From: [Clostridium] colinum
GTDB lineage: Bacteria > Bacillota > Clostridia > Lachnospirales > CAG-274
Assembly (NCBI RefSeq): GCF_940677205.1
Contig: NZ_OW712331.1
Coordinates: 1,364,001-1,428,000, forward strand
Direction of reading: 5' to 3'
DNA: 64,000 nucleotides
Under the pieces are notes generated by a model. It saw only the letters and a list, made by a program, of their open reading frames with translations. It made no database searches and had not been told where the DNA came from. Positions within the stretch are counted from its first letter, which is position 1; each line of letters opens with the position of its first letter. This document shows positions 9,358-19,061 of this stretch, one piece after another. The position numbers and the translations under genes were made by a program.

Positions 9358-10836
9358 ATGAAAAATAAAATCATATTAAATATACTAATTATTTATTTTT
9401 TAATATTAAGTTCAGTTTTATTAATACAATTATCATCTAAAAAAACAAATGCAATAGAGCCTTTACCAAATGAACTAACAGCAGAAGATAAACTTAAAAA
9501 TTCTGTTGTGTTAGCAATAAATAGTCCTGTAATTATAATAAATGAAAAACAATTTTTAATAGATGAAAATGATTCTACTCTGGTACCAATAATTGAAGAC
9601 GGAAAAGTTTATATACCAGCAAAATTTTTACAAACAGCCTTTGGTGCTAATATTAGTTTTTCTAAACAAACTAAAGAAACTATTATAAGGTTATATAATA
9701 AAGCTATAATATTTTCTAATAATGGTACAAGCATACAAATTATAGATAATACAAGTCAAGAAACTATAAAAATAGATACAAAAGCTAAAATAATAAATGA
9801 TAGATTTTATATACCTCTTAGAAGCTTTGCCGATATATTTGATAAAGAGGTCTTTTATAATGATGACTTAATTATTATTAGTAATATGGTTAATTTATTT
9901 GACCCAATAGAAGAATTAAATATTTTAAAAGAACTAGAAAAACAAGTAAAACAATTACCTATAGTTGGTAATAATGAAAATTTAAGACATTTATCTAATA
10001 AATATGCGTTAGATACCCAAAATAATTTAGAAACTCCACAAGAAAATTTATTAAATATAAATGATTTACCTAATTTACTAAAAGATAATAATCCTATTAT
10101 TATAAAGAAAACTAACAACTATAATATATATGTAAATCAAGCATTTATTGAAGTTTATTTTGTAACAAAAGATAAAGAAGAAATTTTTAGCTTTAAAGTT
10201 GAAAAAATAAACAATAACATAAAAGATATAAAAATAACAGATAACAGATTTATTATAACATATATGGATAGTAATCTTAAAACGGTTATTTATGATATAT
10301 CTGATAGAAAAAATATACAAACTGTTAAAGTTATAGAAAATAATGGAGATTTTTACAAAAATATTATAGATGGTAATAATTTATATACTATATCTAAAAT
10401 AAATATAAATAAATATAAAAATAAAGAACCTTATTTTGAAGAGTGTATTTATAATAATAATGTTGTTGTAGATATTAAAACACAAAACTTTAATCTTAAT
10501 AAAATTTTTTATTTTCCAGATATAAACGATAATAACTATACTCTAATATCTTATATAAATCTATATGATATGTATAAACCTCTATCTAATAGTGTTTATT
10601 TAGGTATGGGAAATGACGTTATAATTAATGAAGATAATATATATGTAACAACACATAAAAACCAAAATAATAATTTATATCAATTCAAAGCTACATTAAA
10701 TGGAATAGAATATGTAGAAAGAAGATTTATTAAAGGTAATTTTAAATCTCTAGAAATGGACGAAGAAAAACAATTTTTAAAATTTATTTTAGATAATAAT
10801 ATTATATATCTCGATAACAACTTAAATATTAGATAA
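9358..10836 (+). CDS. Secreted protein with stalk domain and beta-propeller-like region
   Basis: The 492-residue protein begins with a signal peptide or membrane anchor (residues 5-25). A copper-amine-oxidase-like stalk domain follows (about 45-185), with VPIIEDGKVYIPAKFLQTAFG and IPLRSFADIFDKEV. The rest consists of beta-rich repeats such as IYDISDRKNIQTV and NNLYTISKI, which resemble the C-terminal beta-propeller domain of secreted Firmicute proteins. The function is unknown; a surface or cell-wall role is inferred. The ATG at 9358 is chosen because of the TTGGAGG site. Its stalk domain resembles that of the divergently transcribed amidase. Confidence 0.7.
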   Translation: MKNKIILNILIIYFLILSSVLLIQLSSKKTNAIEPLPNELTAEDKLKNSVVLAINSPVIIINEKQFLIDENDSTLVPIIEDGKVYIPAKFLQTAFGANISFSKQTKETIIRLYNKAIIFSNNGTSIQIIDNTSQETIKIDTKAKIINDRFYIPLRSFADIFDKEVFYNDDLIIISNMVNLFDPIEELNILKELEKQVKQLPIVGNNENLRHLSNKYALDTQNNLETPQENLLNINDLPNLLKDNNPIIIKKTNNYNIYVNQAFIEVYFVTKDKEEIFSFKVEKINNNIKDIKITDNRFIITYMDSNLKTVIYDISDRKNIQTVKVIENNGDFYKNIIDGNNLYTISKININKYKNKEPYFEECIYNNNVVVDIKTQNFNLNKIFYFPDINDNNYTLISYINLYDMYKPLSNSVYLGMGNDVIINEDNIYVTTHKNQNNNLYQFKATLNGIEYVERRFIKGNFKSLEMDEEKQFLKFILDNNIIYLDNNLNIR

Positions 10837-10863
10837 ATTAAACATAAGGAGGTAATATTATAT

Positions 10864-11859
10864 ATGACTGAAAATAAAAAAGTTTTATTCAGTGGTATGC
10901 AACCATCTGGTAAACCAACACTAGGTAACTACTTAGGTGCTTTTAAAAATTGGAACGTTTTGCAAGAAGAATATAATTGTATTTACTGTATAGCAGATTT
11001 ACACGCTATAACCGTTAGACAAGACCCTACTATGCTTAGAAAATATACTAAAGAATTATTAGCATTATACCTTGCAGCTGGTCTTGATAATACTAAAAAT
11101 CTAATATATATACAATCTAATGTATCTGCACATGCTGAGCTTGGTTGGATATTAAATTGCTATAGCTATATGGGCGAACTATCTAGAATGACCCAATTTA
11201 AAGATAAATCTCAAAAACAGGGTAATAACATACCAACTGGGCTTTTTACTTATCCTGTTTTACAAACAGCAGATATTTTATTATATCAAACTTCTATTGT
11301 TCCTGTTGGTGAAGACCAAAGGCAACATTTAGAACTAGCTAGAGATATTGCTATAAGATTTAATAATATTTATGGTGATATTTTTACTATACCAGAAATA
11401 TATATACCTAAAGTAGGTGCTAAAATAATGGGCTTACAAAACCCTACTAAAAAAATGAGTAAATCTGATGCAGATAATGAAAATAATGTTATTTATCTAT
11501 TAGATGATTTAAAAGTAATAGCAAATAAAATAAAAAGAAGTGTTACAGATTCTGACAACCAAATTATATATAGTGATGATAAACCTGGTATAAAAAATTT
11601 ATTAAATATATATTGTGCTATAACAAATAGTACTATTAAAGATGCTGAAAAATATTTTAGTAACTTTGGATATGGTAGCTTTAAAGAAGCTATTGCAGAA
11701 GTTGTTATAGAAGAAATAAGACCTATACAAGAAAAATTTAAACAAATATTATCAGATAAAATATTTTTAGAAGATGCTATTAAAGATGGAGCTAAAAGAG
11801 CTGAATATATAGCTAATAAAACCTTAAGAAAGGTCAAAAAGAAAGTAGGATTTATTTAA
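10864..11859 (+). CDS. trpS: Tryptophanyl-tRNA synthetase
   Basis: The 331-residue class I synthetase charges tRNA-Trp. The ATP-binding HIGH equivalent is PSGKPTLGNYLGA near residue 15 and the second signature is KKMSKSDAD near residue 195. GEDQRQHLELARD, which helps bind tryptophan, lies near residue 155. Length and order match the family. AAGGAGG precedes the ATG. The first PilZ gene starts two bases after the stop, so the genes are probably cotranscribed. Confidence 0.96.
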   Translation: MTENKKVLFSGMQPSGKPTLGNYLGAFKNWNVLQEEYNCIYCIADLHAITVRQDPTMLRKYTKELLALYLAAGLDNTKNLIYIQSNVSAHAELGWILNCYSYMGELSRMTQFKDKSQKQGNNIPTGLFTYPVLQTADILLYQTSIVPVGEDQRQHLELARDIAIRFNNIYGDIFTIPEIYIPKVGAKIMGLQNPTKKMSKSDADNENNVIYLLDDLKVIANKIKRSVTDSDNQIIYSDDKPGIKNLLNIYCAITNSTIKDAEKYFSNFGYGSFKEAIAEVVIEEIRPIQEKFKQILSDKIFLEDAIKDGAKRAEYIANKTLRKVKKKVGFI

Positions 11860-11861
11860 AA

Positions 11862-12596
11862 ATGGATTTTATTAGACAATTTAAGCATGACAGAAAAGAA
11901 AATGGAGAAAGTATATCACATTTAAAATATGGCACTCCTATAAAAATATCACTAGAAAGTAACGATAAAATTCATATGTATAGTAAATTAGTTTTTGTAC
12001 TATCAGATACTGAAGTTATTATCATTATGCCTAAATCCCAAAATGGTCATATGGTTAAAATAGATAAAAAAACTGAATATGAAATAACATTTAAAACTAG
12101 CTCTGGATTATTTGAAAATAAAATGAAAGTTTTAGAATATGACATATACAATGATATGCCAATAATAAAAATAAAACTATTAAGTAATACTCGAAAAATT
12201 CAAAGACGAGAAAGTTTTAGATTAAATATAGACTTAGAGTTTAAATTTACAATAGTTACAAATAATAAATTATTATGTCCAAATTCTATTAATGATATTA
12301 AATTAATAGGTAGAACTATCGATATAAGTAGTGGAGGTTTAAAATTTAAAACTAATGAAAATATAGATTTAAATTCTAAAATAAAAATATTACTAAATAT
12401 AAAAAATAAACTTATAATAATATTAGCAACTATAATAGATAAATCTGAAGAAGACATTGAAAATAAAGAAAAATGTAAATTTTATTATACGTGTAAATTT
12501 GAAAATGTATCTGAAAAATTTAAAGAACTTATAACAAAGCATATATTTGATGCACAAAGAATATTATCTAAAAAAGGGAAAATAAATAATAAATAG
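11862..12596 (+). CDS. YcgR/YpfB-like PilZ c-di-GMP receptor (copy 1)
   Basis: The 244-residue protein has an N-terminal YcgR-type beta domain (about residues 20-110) and a C-terminal PilZ domain. The c-di-GMP-binding motifs are QRRESFR near residue 110 and TIDISSGGLKF near residue 150. Proteins of this build sense c-di-GMP and act on flagellar motors, exopolysaccharide machinery or unknown partners. It is a paralogue of the next gene and lies directly downstream of trpS. Confidence 0.85.
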   Translation: MDFIRQFKHDRKENGESISHLKYGTPIKISLESNDKIHMYSKLVFVLSDTEVIIIMPKSQNGHMVKIDKKTEYEITFKTSSGLFENKMKVLEYDIYNDMPIIKIKLLSNTRKIQRRESFRLNIDLEFKFTIVTNNKLLCPNSINDIKLIGRTIDISSGGLKFKTNENIDLNSKIKILLNIKNKLIIILATIIDKSEEDIENKEKCKFYYTCKFENVSEKFKELITKHIFDAQRILSKKGKINNK

Positions 12597-12608
12597 GAAA
12601 GGATAATT

Positions 12609-13334
12609 ATGGGGTTATTTAAGAAAAAGGAAGAAGAAAAAAAACTAGATTCTATTTTAAATTTGAAAACAGGGATACCTATAGAAATAAGCCAATTAAA
12701 TGACAAAGATTTTGCATACTCTCATAAAACTAAATTAGAAGAATTCGTATCTGAAAAAGAAGCTATAATATTAGCTCCTATGTCTAATGGCAACATAGTA
12801 AAATTATCTAATAGCACAAAATATTCTATAATGTTTAAAACAAATAATGGACTATTTAAAAATACTATGAAAGTAATCTCATACACTGTAAAAGATAACA
12901 TAGCTTTAGTAAAAGTTGAAATTTTAGATAAAAGTGAAAAATTACAAAGAAGAGCTAGTTTTAGATTAGAGGTAAGTCTTAATTTTGAATATGATATTGT
13001 AGAAAATTGTAATGAAGATACTTTAAAAAATACGGATATTTTATTTTATAAAGCTAAAACAATTGATATAAGTAGTGGTGGTATTAAATTTTTTGCTAAT
13101 GAAGATTTGAAAGAAGGACAACATGTAAAAATATTAATAAACGTTGATGAATTATTCGTAGTGGCTATATGTACTATAATACACAAAGAAAAATCTAATT
13201 TAGGTGAAGAATATAGATATTCTTATAAGTGTAAATTTGAAAATATACCTAAAAAATATCAAGAGGATTTATCTAAATATATATTTGATACCCAAAGAAA
13301 TTTATCTAAAAAAGGTGTTATATTTAATAAATAA
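12609..13334 (+). CDS. YcgR/YpfB-like PilZ c-di-GMP receptor (copy 2)
   Basis: The 241-residue paralogue of the preceding gene has the same layout. The c-di-GMP motifs are QRRASFR near residue 115 and TIDISSGGIKF near residue 150. AAAGGATAATT precedes the ATG. The pair arose by tandem duplication and has diverged well, so both copies are probably functional. Confidence 0.85.
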   Translation: MGLFKKKEEEKKLDSILNLKTGIPIEISQLNDKDFAYSHKTKLEEFVSEKEAIILAPMSNGNIVKLSNSTKYSIMFKTNNGLFKNTMKVISYTVKDNIALVKVEILDKSEKLQRRASFRLEVSLNFEYDIVENCNEDTLKNTDILFYKAKTIDISSGGIKFFANEDLKEGQHVKILINVDELFVVAICTIIHKEKSNLGEEYRYSYKCKFENIPKKYQEDLSKYIFDTQRNLSKKGVIFNK

Positions 13335-13336
13335 TA

Positions 13337-13364
13337 TTGACAATATATTTTTTAATGATATAAT
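13337..13364 (+). promoter_or_regulatory. Promoter of the thrS T-box leader
   Basis: A consensus TTGACA (13337-13342) and TATAAT (13359-13364) are separated by 16 bases, immediately upstream of the T-box leader. Confidence 0.8.
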
Positions 13365-13387
13365 ATATACATATTTAAATTTGAGAT

Positions 13388-13603
13388 AAGGACAGTAGTT
13401 TATTTTGATGTTCAAAGAGAGAGATACCTTAGGCTGAAAGTATCTTAACTAAAAATAAATGAAAACTACCTTTGAGTAATGGCTCTAATAAAGCACGGGT
13501 TGTTTCGTTAAAGACAATAAGAGATATAGTTTTTACTATGAAATTGGGTGGAACCGCGTATATTACGCCCCATTTTCCTTCTATGGAAAATGGGGCTTTT
13601 TAA
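13388..13603 (+). promoter_or_regulatory. T-box leader of thrS
   Basis: The leader contains the T-box core GGTGGAACCGCG (about 13546-13557) and a terminator with arms CCCCATTTTCC and GGAAAATGGGG at 13569-13597. In the stem I region, GAAAACTACCTTTGAG places an ACC threonine codon at the expected specifier position. Uncharged tRNA-Thr should favour the antiterminator and so expression of thrS. Confidence 0.93.
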
Positions 13604-13712
13604 TATAAATTTTTAAATCATAAATCTCAATAAATATATAAAACTATAATAATAAATTATTTAATACAAATAATAATATTAGCTCAAAATTATTATAAGG
13701 AGGATTTAAATT

Positions 13713-15656
13713 ATGATTAATATTACTTTAAAAGATGGAACAATAAAAAGTTTTGAAAAAGGCAGTAGTATTTTAGATATAGCTAAAAATATAAGTGAAG
13801 GATTGGCTAGAAATACTTTTGCTGGTCTTGTTGATGGAAAAGTATGTGACTTAAGAACAATAATAGAAAAAGATTGTTCTTTAAGCCTTTTAACATTTGA
13901 TACAGAAGAAGGTAAAAAAGCATTTAGACATACTGGGTCTCACATATTAGCTCAAGCTGTAAAAAGATTATATCCTAATGCTAAATTAGCTATAGGACCT
14001 GCTACAGATGAAGGATTTTATTATGATTTTGATAGAGAACCTTTTTCTTCAACAGAGCTTATAGAAATAGAAAAAGAAATGAAAAAAATAGTAAAAGAAG
14101 ACTTAAAAATAGAACGCTTCGAATTATCTAGAGAAGATGCTTTAAAGTTAATGGAAGAAAATGATGAACCTTATAAAATTGAACTTATAAATGATTTACC
14201 TAAAGATGCTGTTATTAGTTTTTATAAACAAGGTGATTTTGTTGATTTATGTGCTGGTCCTCACCTTTTAAGCACAAAATATTTAAAAGCTATAAAAATA
14301 TTAAATGAAGAAGGTTCATCTGGTGCATATTGGAAAGGTAGCGAAAAAAATAAAATGTTGGCTAGAATATATGCAACTGCATTTCCTAAAGCAAGTGAGC
14401 TACAAGAATATTTAGAAAAAAAAGAAGAAGCTAAAAAAAGAGACCATAATCGCTTAGGTAGAGAACTTGGTATATTTACTACATCTGAAGAAATAGGCCA
14501 AGGTTTACCACTTTTAATGCCTAAAGGTGCAAAAATAGTTCAAACTTTACAACGTTTTGTAGAGGATGAAGAAGAAAAAAGAGGATATAGCCTTACAAAA
14601 ACACCTTTAATGGCAAAAAATGATTTATACAAAATTTCTGGACATTGGCAACATTATAAAGATGGTATGTTTGTTCTTGGAGATGAAGAAAATGATACTG
14701 AAGTGTTTGCTCTTAGACCTATGACTTGCCCATTCCAATATACTGTATATAATGCTGAACAACACAGTTATAGAGATTTACCTATTAGATATGGTGAAAC
14801 TTCTACACTATTTAGAAACGAATCTTCTGGGGAAATGCATGGGCTTATAAGAGTTCGCCAATTTACTATATCTGAAGGACATATCATTTGTACTAAAGAA
14901 CAATTAGGTGAAGAATTTAAAGGTGCTGTAGATTTGATAAACTTTATGATGACTACTCTTGGTATACAAGATGATGTAACATATAGATTTTCAAAATGGG
15001 ACCCTAACAATAAAGATAAATATGAAGGAACTCCTGAACAATGGGAAGAAACTCAAAATGTTATGCGTGAGCTTTTAAATGAAATAGGTCTTAATTTTAC
15101 AGAGGCAGAAGGAGAAGCTGCTTTTTATGGTCCTAAACTAGATATACAATTTAAAAATGTTCACGGTAAAGAAGACACTATTATAACAGTACAAATAGAC
15201 TTTTTACAAGGTAAATTGTTTAATATGACTTATGTAGATAAAGATGGTGAAAAGAAAAATCCAATTATCATACACAGAACATCTATTGGTTGTTATGAAA
15301 GAACTTTAGCTATGCTTATTGAAAAATATGCTGGCAATTTCCCTACTTGGCTTGCTCCAGTTCAAGCTATTGTTTTACCTTTATCTGAAAAATATCACGA
15401 TTATGCAGAAAATGTTGTTAAAAAACTTAAAAATAATGGTATAAGAACAGATGTTGACTATCGTGCTGAAAAAATTGGATATAAAATAAGAGAAGCTAGG
15501 TTACAAAGAATTCCTTTTTTACTTGTTGTTGGTGAAAAAGAAGCAGAACTTGGTGAAGTTTCTATTAAAAGCCGTGGTGAAGATTTAGGCTCTAAACCAT
15601 TAGATATATTCTTACACGATATAAAAGAAGAAATAGACAAGAAAATAATGAAATAA
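13713..15656 (+). CDS. thrS: Threonyl-tRNA synthetase
   Basis: This 647-residue class II synthetase charges tRNA-Thr. It has an N-terminal TGS domain (residues 1-62), an editing domain with HTGSHILAQAV near residue 75, and the class II core with MTCPFQ, SSGEMHGLIRVRQFT and the late HRTSIGCYERTLAML. An anticodon-binding domain follows (from about 550). AAGGAGG precedes the ATG. Expression is controlled by the T-box leader upstream. Confidence 0.97.
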   Translation: MINITLKDGTIKSFEKGSSILDIAKNISEGLARNTFAGLVDGKVCDLRTIIEKDCSLSLLTFDTEEGKKAFRHTGSHILAQAVKRLYPNAKLAIGPATDEGFYYDFDREPFSSTELIEIEKEMKKIVKEDLKIERFELSREDALKLMEENDEPYKIELINDLPKDAVISFYKQGDFVDLCAGPHLLSTKYLKAIKILNEEGSSGAYWKGSEKNKMLARIYATAFPKASELQEYLEKKEEAKKRDHNRLGRELGIFTTSEEIGQGLPLLMPKGAKIVQTLQRFVEDEEEKRGYSLTKTPLMAKNDLYKISGHWQHYKDGMFVLGDEENDTEVFALRPMTCPFQYTVYNAEQHSYRDLPIRYGETSTLFRNESSGEMHGLIRVRQFTISEGHIICTKEQLGEEFKGAVDLINFMMTTLGIQDDVTYRFSKWDPNNKDKYEGTPEQWEETQNVMRELLNEIGLNFTEAEGEAAFYGPKLDIQFKNVHGKEDTIITVQIDFLQGKLFNMTYVDKDGEKKNPIIIHRTSIGCYERTLAMLIEKYAGNFPTWLAPVQAIVLPLSEKYHDYAENVVKKLKNNGIRTDVDYRAEKIGYKIREARLQRIPFLLVVGEKEAELGEVSIKSRGEDLGSKPLDIFLHDIKEEIDKKIMK

Positions 15657-15803
15657 TAAAAACATTGTATCAAAATCATAAATTTTAAAATATACTATAT
15701 TATAAAATTCCAAAATTATAATTATAAAGTAAAGATAAAATTTTTAATATACTATAAAGCTAACAATTTATAATTATTTTTTTGTTTATATATATTAACA
15801 TTA

Positions 15804-15840
15804 TAAAAACTGTACTTATAAAATCTAAGTACAGTTTTTA
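15804..15840. terminator. Bidirectional terminator between thrS and spoIIM
   Basis: AAAAACTGTACTTA pairs with TAAGTACAGTTTTT around a seven-base loop, between two convergent genes. Confidence 0.8.
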
Positions 15841-15860
15841 TAATGCTCTTTATATAAAAT

Positions 15861-16415
15861 TTATACAATAAAATAAAATAATATCATATTTATAAAAATA
15901 CATACTAAAAGATTTTTTATATATTGCTTTATATCTATTTTTAACCCAATTCTTTTATTTTTAAAATAATTTATTGATTTAAATGATATATAAAATATTA
16001 ATATAATGACTACTATATTTTCTATAATATATATATTAAAAATATATTCTAATCCTTTTAAATAGTAACCATTAAAAAATAATGCTGTTGTAAAACTAAT
16101 AAAAAATCCTTTAGAAAATACTATTAAATATATAAATATAATTCCTAAAGGTATAAACCCTAAAAACCATATAAATATAAAATATTTTATACCTTTAAAA
16201 AATACTTCAAAATAATATATAAAATTAAAATTTATACTATTATTTTGTGTTACAAAACTATCTATAAATATATCTAATTTTTGAATACTACTATCTTTTA
16301 TTAAACAAGCAAATAATGAACCTAAAATACTTCCTAAAAACATTACAATCATTAAATTTTTTAATGTATTATCTTTTATTTTATATCCATAATATTTATC
16401 TTTTAAATATTCCAT
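15861..16415 (-). CDS. spoIIM: Stage II sporulation protein M
   Basis: The 184-residue membrane protein belongs to the SpoIIM/DUF95 family. It has about five hydrophobic segments, an early LGSILGSLFACLI helix and a central FLGFIPLGIIFIYLIVFSKGFF segment typical of the family. In spore formers SpoIIM forms the DMP machine with SpoIID and SpoIIP, which drives peptidoglycan remodelling and engulfment of the forespore. The spoIIP gene lies immediately upstream on the same strand. Confidence 0.85.
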   Translation of the reverse strand: MEYLKDKYYGYKIKDNTLKNLMIVMFLGSILGSLFACLIKDSSIQKLDIFIDSFVTQNNSINFNFIYYFEVFFKGIKYFIFIWFLGFIPLGIIFIYLIVFSKGFFISFTTALFFNGYYLKGLEYIFNIYIIENIVVIILIFYISFKSINYFKNKRIGLKIDIKQYIKNLLVCIFINMILFYFIV

Positions 16416-16436
16416 TATTAATTCTCCTTTTTATAC

Positions 16437-17537
16437 TTAAGAAAAAATAACATCATTTATAAGTTCTGCTAAAATCTCCATAGCATTATATAGTTCCTGT
16501 TTAGTATTAGTTTGTGCTCCAGCTTCTATCAACATAGTTTTAGGTTTTAAATGCAGACTATATCTATAAGGTTTTATGTATATTTTTCTTGTAAAATTTG
16601 GGTATTTTTCCATAGCCTTTTTTTGCATATTAAAGCTAAGCGCAAGATTTGTAGGTATATATGGATTAGGTAAATTTGATATATTATTTAACTTTCCATT
16701 TTCCATTATTCTTGATATACCATTAAAAAACATTATTTTAGCTGTTGGTTTACCATTTATTGTTTCTACAAGATGTGTATTTTCCCCTACTCCATCTCTA
16801 TGTAAATCTATAACTAGCTCTATAGATGGATTTTCTTCTAACACTTTTTTTATTACTGGCTCCATTCTTTCATATGCACCGTTTCTTTGTAAACTTCCAT
16901 TTAACATATCAAAAGATGAATTTGTTATATGTAATGTTTTTATATTATACTCTTCTTCTAAAATAGTTGCTAATCTTGCTCCTACACCTACTATACCCTC
17001 ATTTATATCATACACATAGCTATCTTTAAACATTTCATGAGGATGTGTATGGAAAATTAATACTTTAGGTTCATCTTCACTTTTTTCTATTTTTAAATCT
17101 GTATTTATAAATTTATTAACATCGAAATAATCTTTAGACATACCTGTTGATGAATCTACTATATAAAATTCTTTTCTTAACTCTTCTAAATTTTCAAGTT
17201 TTTTTAAATCTATATTAGTATTTGAAACTGATGTACTTTTTTTTATTTCATCTTCTGTTTTTTTATGTTCATAATCTATATCATCAAGTCCTATAAGCTC
17301 TATATCTCCTATTTCTTCACTTTTCATATTTTCTATGTTAGAAGCCATTATGGTATCTTCTTTTTTAAATATATCTTTAGCCTCTTCATTTATTTTATAA
17401 TTAGGCAATGTATCATATAGCATAATTTCTCCAAAAGCAACTTCATTTATATTAAAAAATAATATAATTATTAATATTATACTTATGGCTATTCCAAATC
17501 CTATTTTTTCACAAAATTTTTCTATCTTCTTGTCCAT
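16437..17537 (-). CDS. spoIIP: Stage II sporulation protein P (amidase/endopeptidase)
   Basis: The 366-residue protein has an N-terminal transmembrane helix (residues 15-35), a low-complexity linker and a C-terminal SpoIIP catalytic domain from about residue 160. Zinc-ligand and active-site motifs are FHTHPHEMF and IDLHRDGVG. SpoIIP removes stem peptides and cleaves crosslinks during engulfment. The ATG at 17537 follows AAGGAG. Its neighbour spoIIM encodes a partner in the same complex. Confidence 0.9.
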   Translation of the reverse strand: MDKKIEKFCEKIGFGIAISIILIIILFFNINEVAFGEIMLYDTLPNYKINEEAKDIFKKEDTIMASNIENMKSEEIGDIELIGLDDIDYEHKKTEDEIKKSTSVSNTNIDLKKLENLEELRKEFYIVDSSTGMSKDYFDVNKFINTDLKIEKSEDEPKVLIFHTHPHEMFKDSYVYDINEGIVGVGARLATILEEEYNIKTLHITNSSFDMLNGSLQRNGAYERMEPVIKKVLEENPSIELVIDLHRDGVGENTHLVETINGKPTAKIMFFNGISRIMENGKLNNISNLPNPYIPTNLALSFNMQKKAMEKYPNFTRKIYIKPYRYSLHLKPKTMLIEAGAQTNTKQELYNAMEILAELINDVIFS

Positions 17538-17605
17538 ATTTTTTCTCCTTGTAAACATAGTAAAATATATAAGTTATAAAATTATATTCAATTTAATAAA
17601 AAAAT

Positions 17606-17646
17606 ATAACAGTTATAATATAAATTTATATATTACAACTGCTATA
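17606..17646 (-). terminator. Terminator after spoIVB
   Basis: On the minus strand ATAGCAGTT pairs with AACTGTTAT (one G-U pair) with an AT extension of the stem, then a T tract. It separates spoIVB from spoIIP. Confidence 0.65.
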
Positions 17647-17685
17647 TTTTAAATTGTATAAATTAATAATAAATGTATTTTATGT

Positions 17686-18960
17686 TTATCCTATATGTTT
17701 TTGTTCATTATTTAGCATATTTTCAATAAATATTCCATATCCTTTTGATGGCTCATTTACAAAAACGTGTGTTATAGCACCTATTATATTTCCATTTTGA
17801 ATTATAGGACTTCCACTCATACCTTGTATAATACCGTTTGTTTTTTCTAGTAATTCTTTATCTGTTATTCTTATAACCATAGATTTTGAATTATCTATAT
17901 TATATTTATTTATACTTTCTATTTCTATGTCATACTCTTTAACTTCTTCTCCATCTATATTACAAAGTATAGATGCTGGTCCTATCTCTACACTATCTTT
18001 AAGCCCAATAGGAGTAGCTTTTTTATTATCAAAAAAATCATCATTTGTTATTTTGCCATATATACCAACATTAGTATTATTTGTAATATTTCCTATTGTT
18101 TCATTTTTATTTATATTTCCTACTAATTCTCCTGGCGAACCTTTTTCTCCTTTTTTTATATCAACAATATTTGATTTCATTATTTTGCCATCTTTTACTT
18201 CCATTATTTCTTTTGTATCTACATCTACAATGCCGTGACCTAAAGCTCCAAAATATTTTGTTTCTGGATTTATATAAGTTATAGTTCCAATACCTTGAGT
18301 GCTATCTCTAACCCATACACCAATTTTATTTTTTCCATCTTGACCTTTAACACATTTTATTACTAAATTTTCTAATTTATTATTTCTTTTTATTTCCATA
18401 TTTAAAATATCATTATTTTCTATACACTTTATTAAAGTTTCTTTACTATCTATTTCTTCATTATTTATTTTTAATATCATATCTCCAGGTTGTAATATAT
18501 TTTTTGAAGGTTCATATTCTTTTCCATCTTCACCTATAACACTACCTAAGCCTAACACCATAACACCTTGCGTATCTATCCTAACACCAATAGAATCTCC
18601 ACAAGGTATTAGTTTTGTGTTTGGTAAAGTAGATACTGTAACATTTTTTATAGGTATTCCTATTAAAGAAACTTTCATATTTACAGCACCTTCTTTTTCT
18701 GACTGTAAATATACCGTTTCATTAAGATTTATATTACTTTTTTCTTCTAATGGTTTATTATTTACATTTATAACACTATCATCATTTGAAACAATAGTTG
18801 CAACAGCTGGTATATTAAAGTCTAATTTATGAATATTTCCTGCTAAAAGATTAATTTGTTTTGGAAAAAACATAAAATTTATTATTATAGGTATAACAAA
18901 TATTAAACTTACTAATATTAAACCTATTATATAAAAATATTTTTTATTTAATTTTTGCAT
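17686..18960 (-). CDS. spoIVB: SpoIVB serine peptidase
   Basis: The 424-residue protein has an N-terminal anchor (residues 8-30), a PDZ domain (about 105-205, with GVMVLGLGSV and PGDMILKINNEEI) and an S55 peptidase domain. The catalytic His is in ALGHGIVD and the Ser in GMSGSPIIQ. SpoIVB is made in the forespore, secreted to the intermembrane space, and cleaves SpoIVFA to trigger sigma-K processing in the mother cell. The broken spoVB-type gene lies directly upstream on the same strand. Confidence 0.93.
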   Translation of the reverse strand: MQKLNKKYFYIIGLILVSLIFVIPIIINFMFFPKQINLLAGNIHKLDFNIPAVATIVSNDDSVINVNNKPLEEKSNINLNETVYLQSEKEGAVNMKVSLIGIPIKNVTVSTLPNTKLIPCGDSIGVRIDTQGVMVLGLGSVIGEDGKEYEPSKNILQPGDMILKINNEEIDSKETLIKCIENNDILNMEIKRNNKLENLVIKCVKGQDGKNKIGVWVRDSTQGIGTITYINPETKYFGALGHGIVDVDTKEIMEVKDGKIMKSNIVDIKKGEKGSPGELVGNINKNETIGNITNNTNVGIYGKITNDDFFDNKKATPIGLKDSVEIGPASILCNIDGEEVKEYDIEIESINKYNIDNSKSMVIRITDKELLEKTNGIIQGMSGSPIIQNGNIIGAITHVFVNEPSKGYGIFIENMLNNEQKHIG

Positions 18961-19061
18961 ATATAACCTTCCTCATATCTTCATAAATTTAATAAGTTTA
19001 TAAAGATATGCTTGCCAAATATAAAAATAGTTATACAAAAATTAAATAGTAATCTATTACC

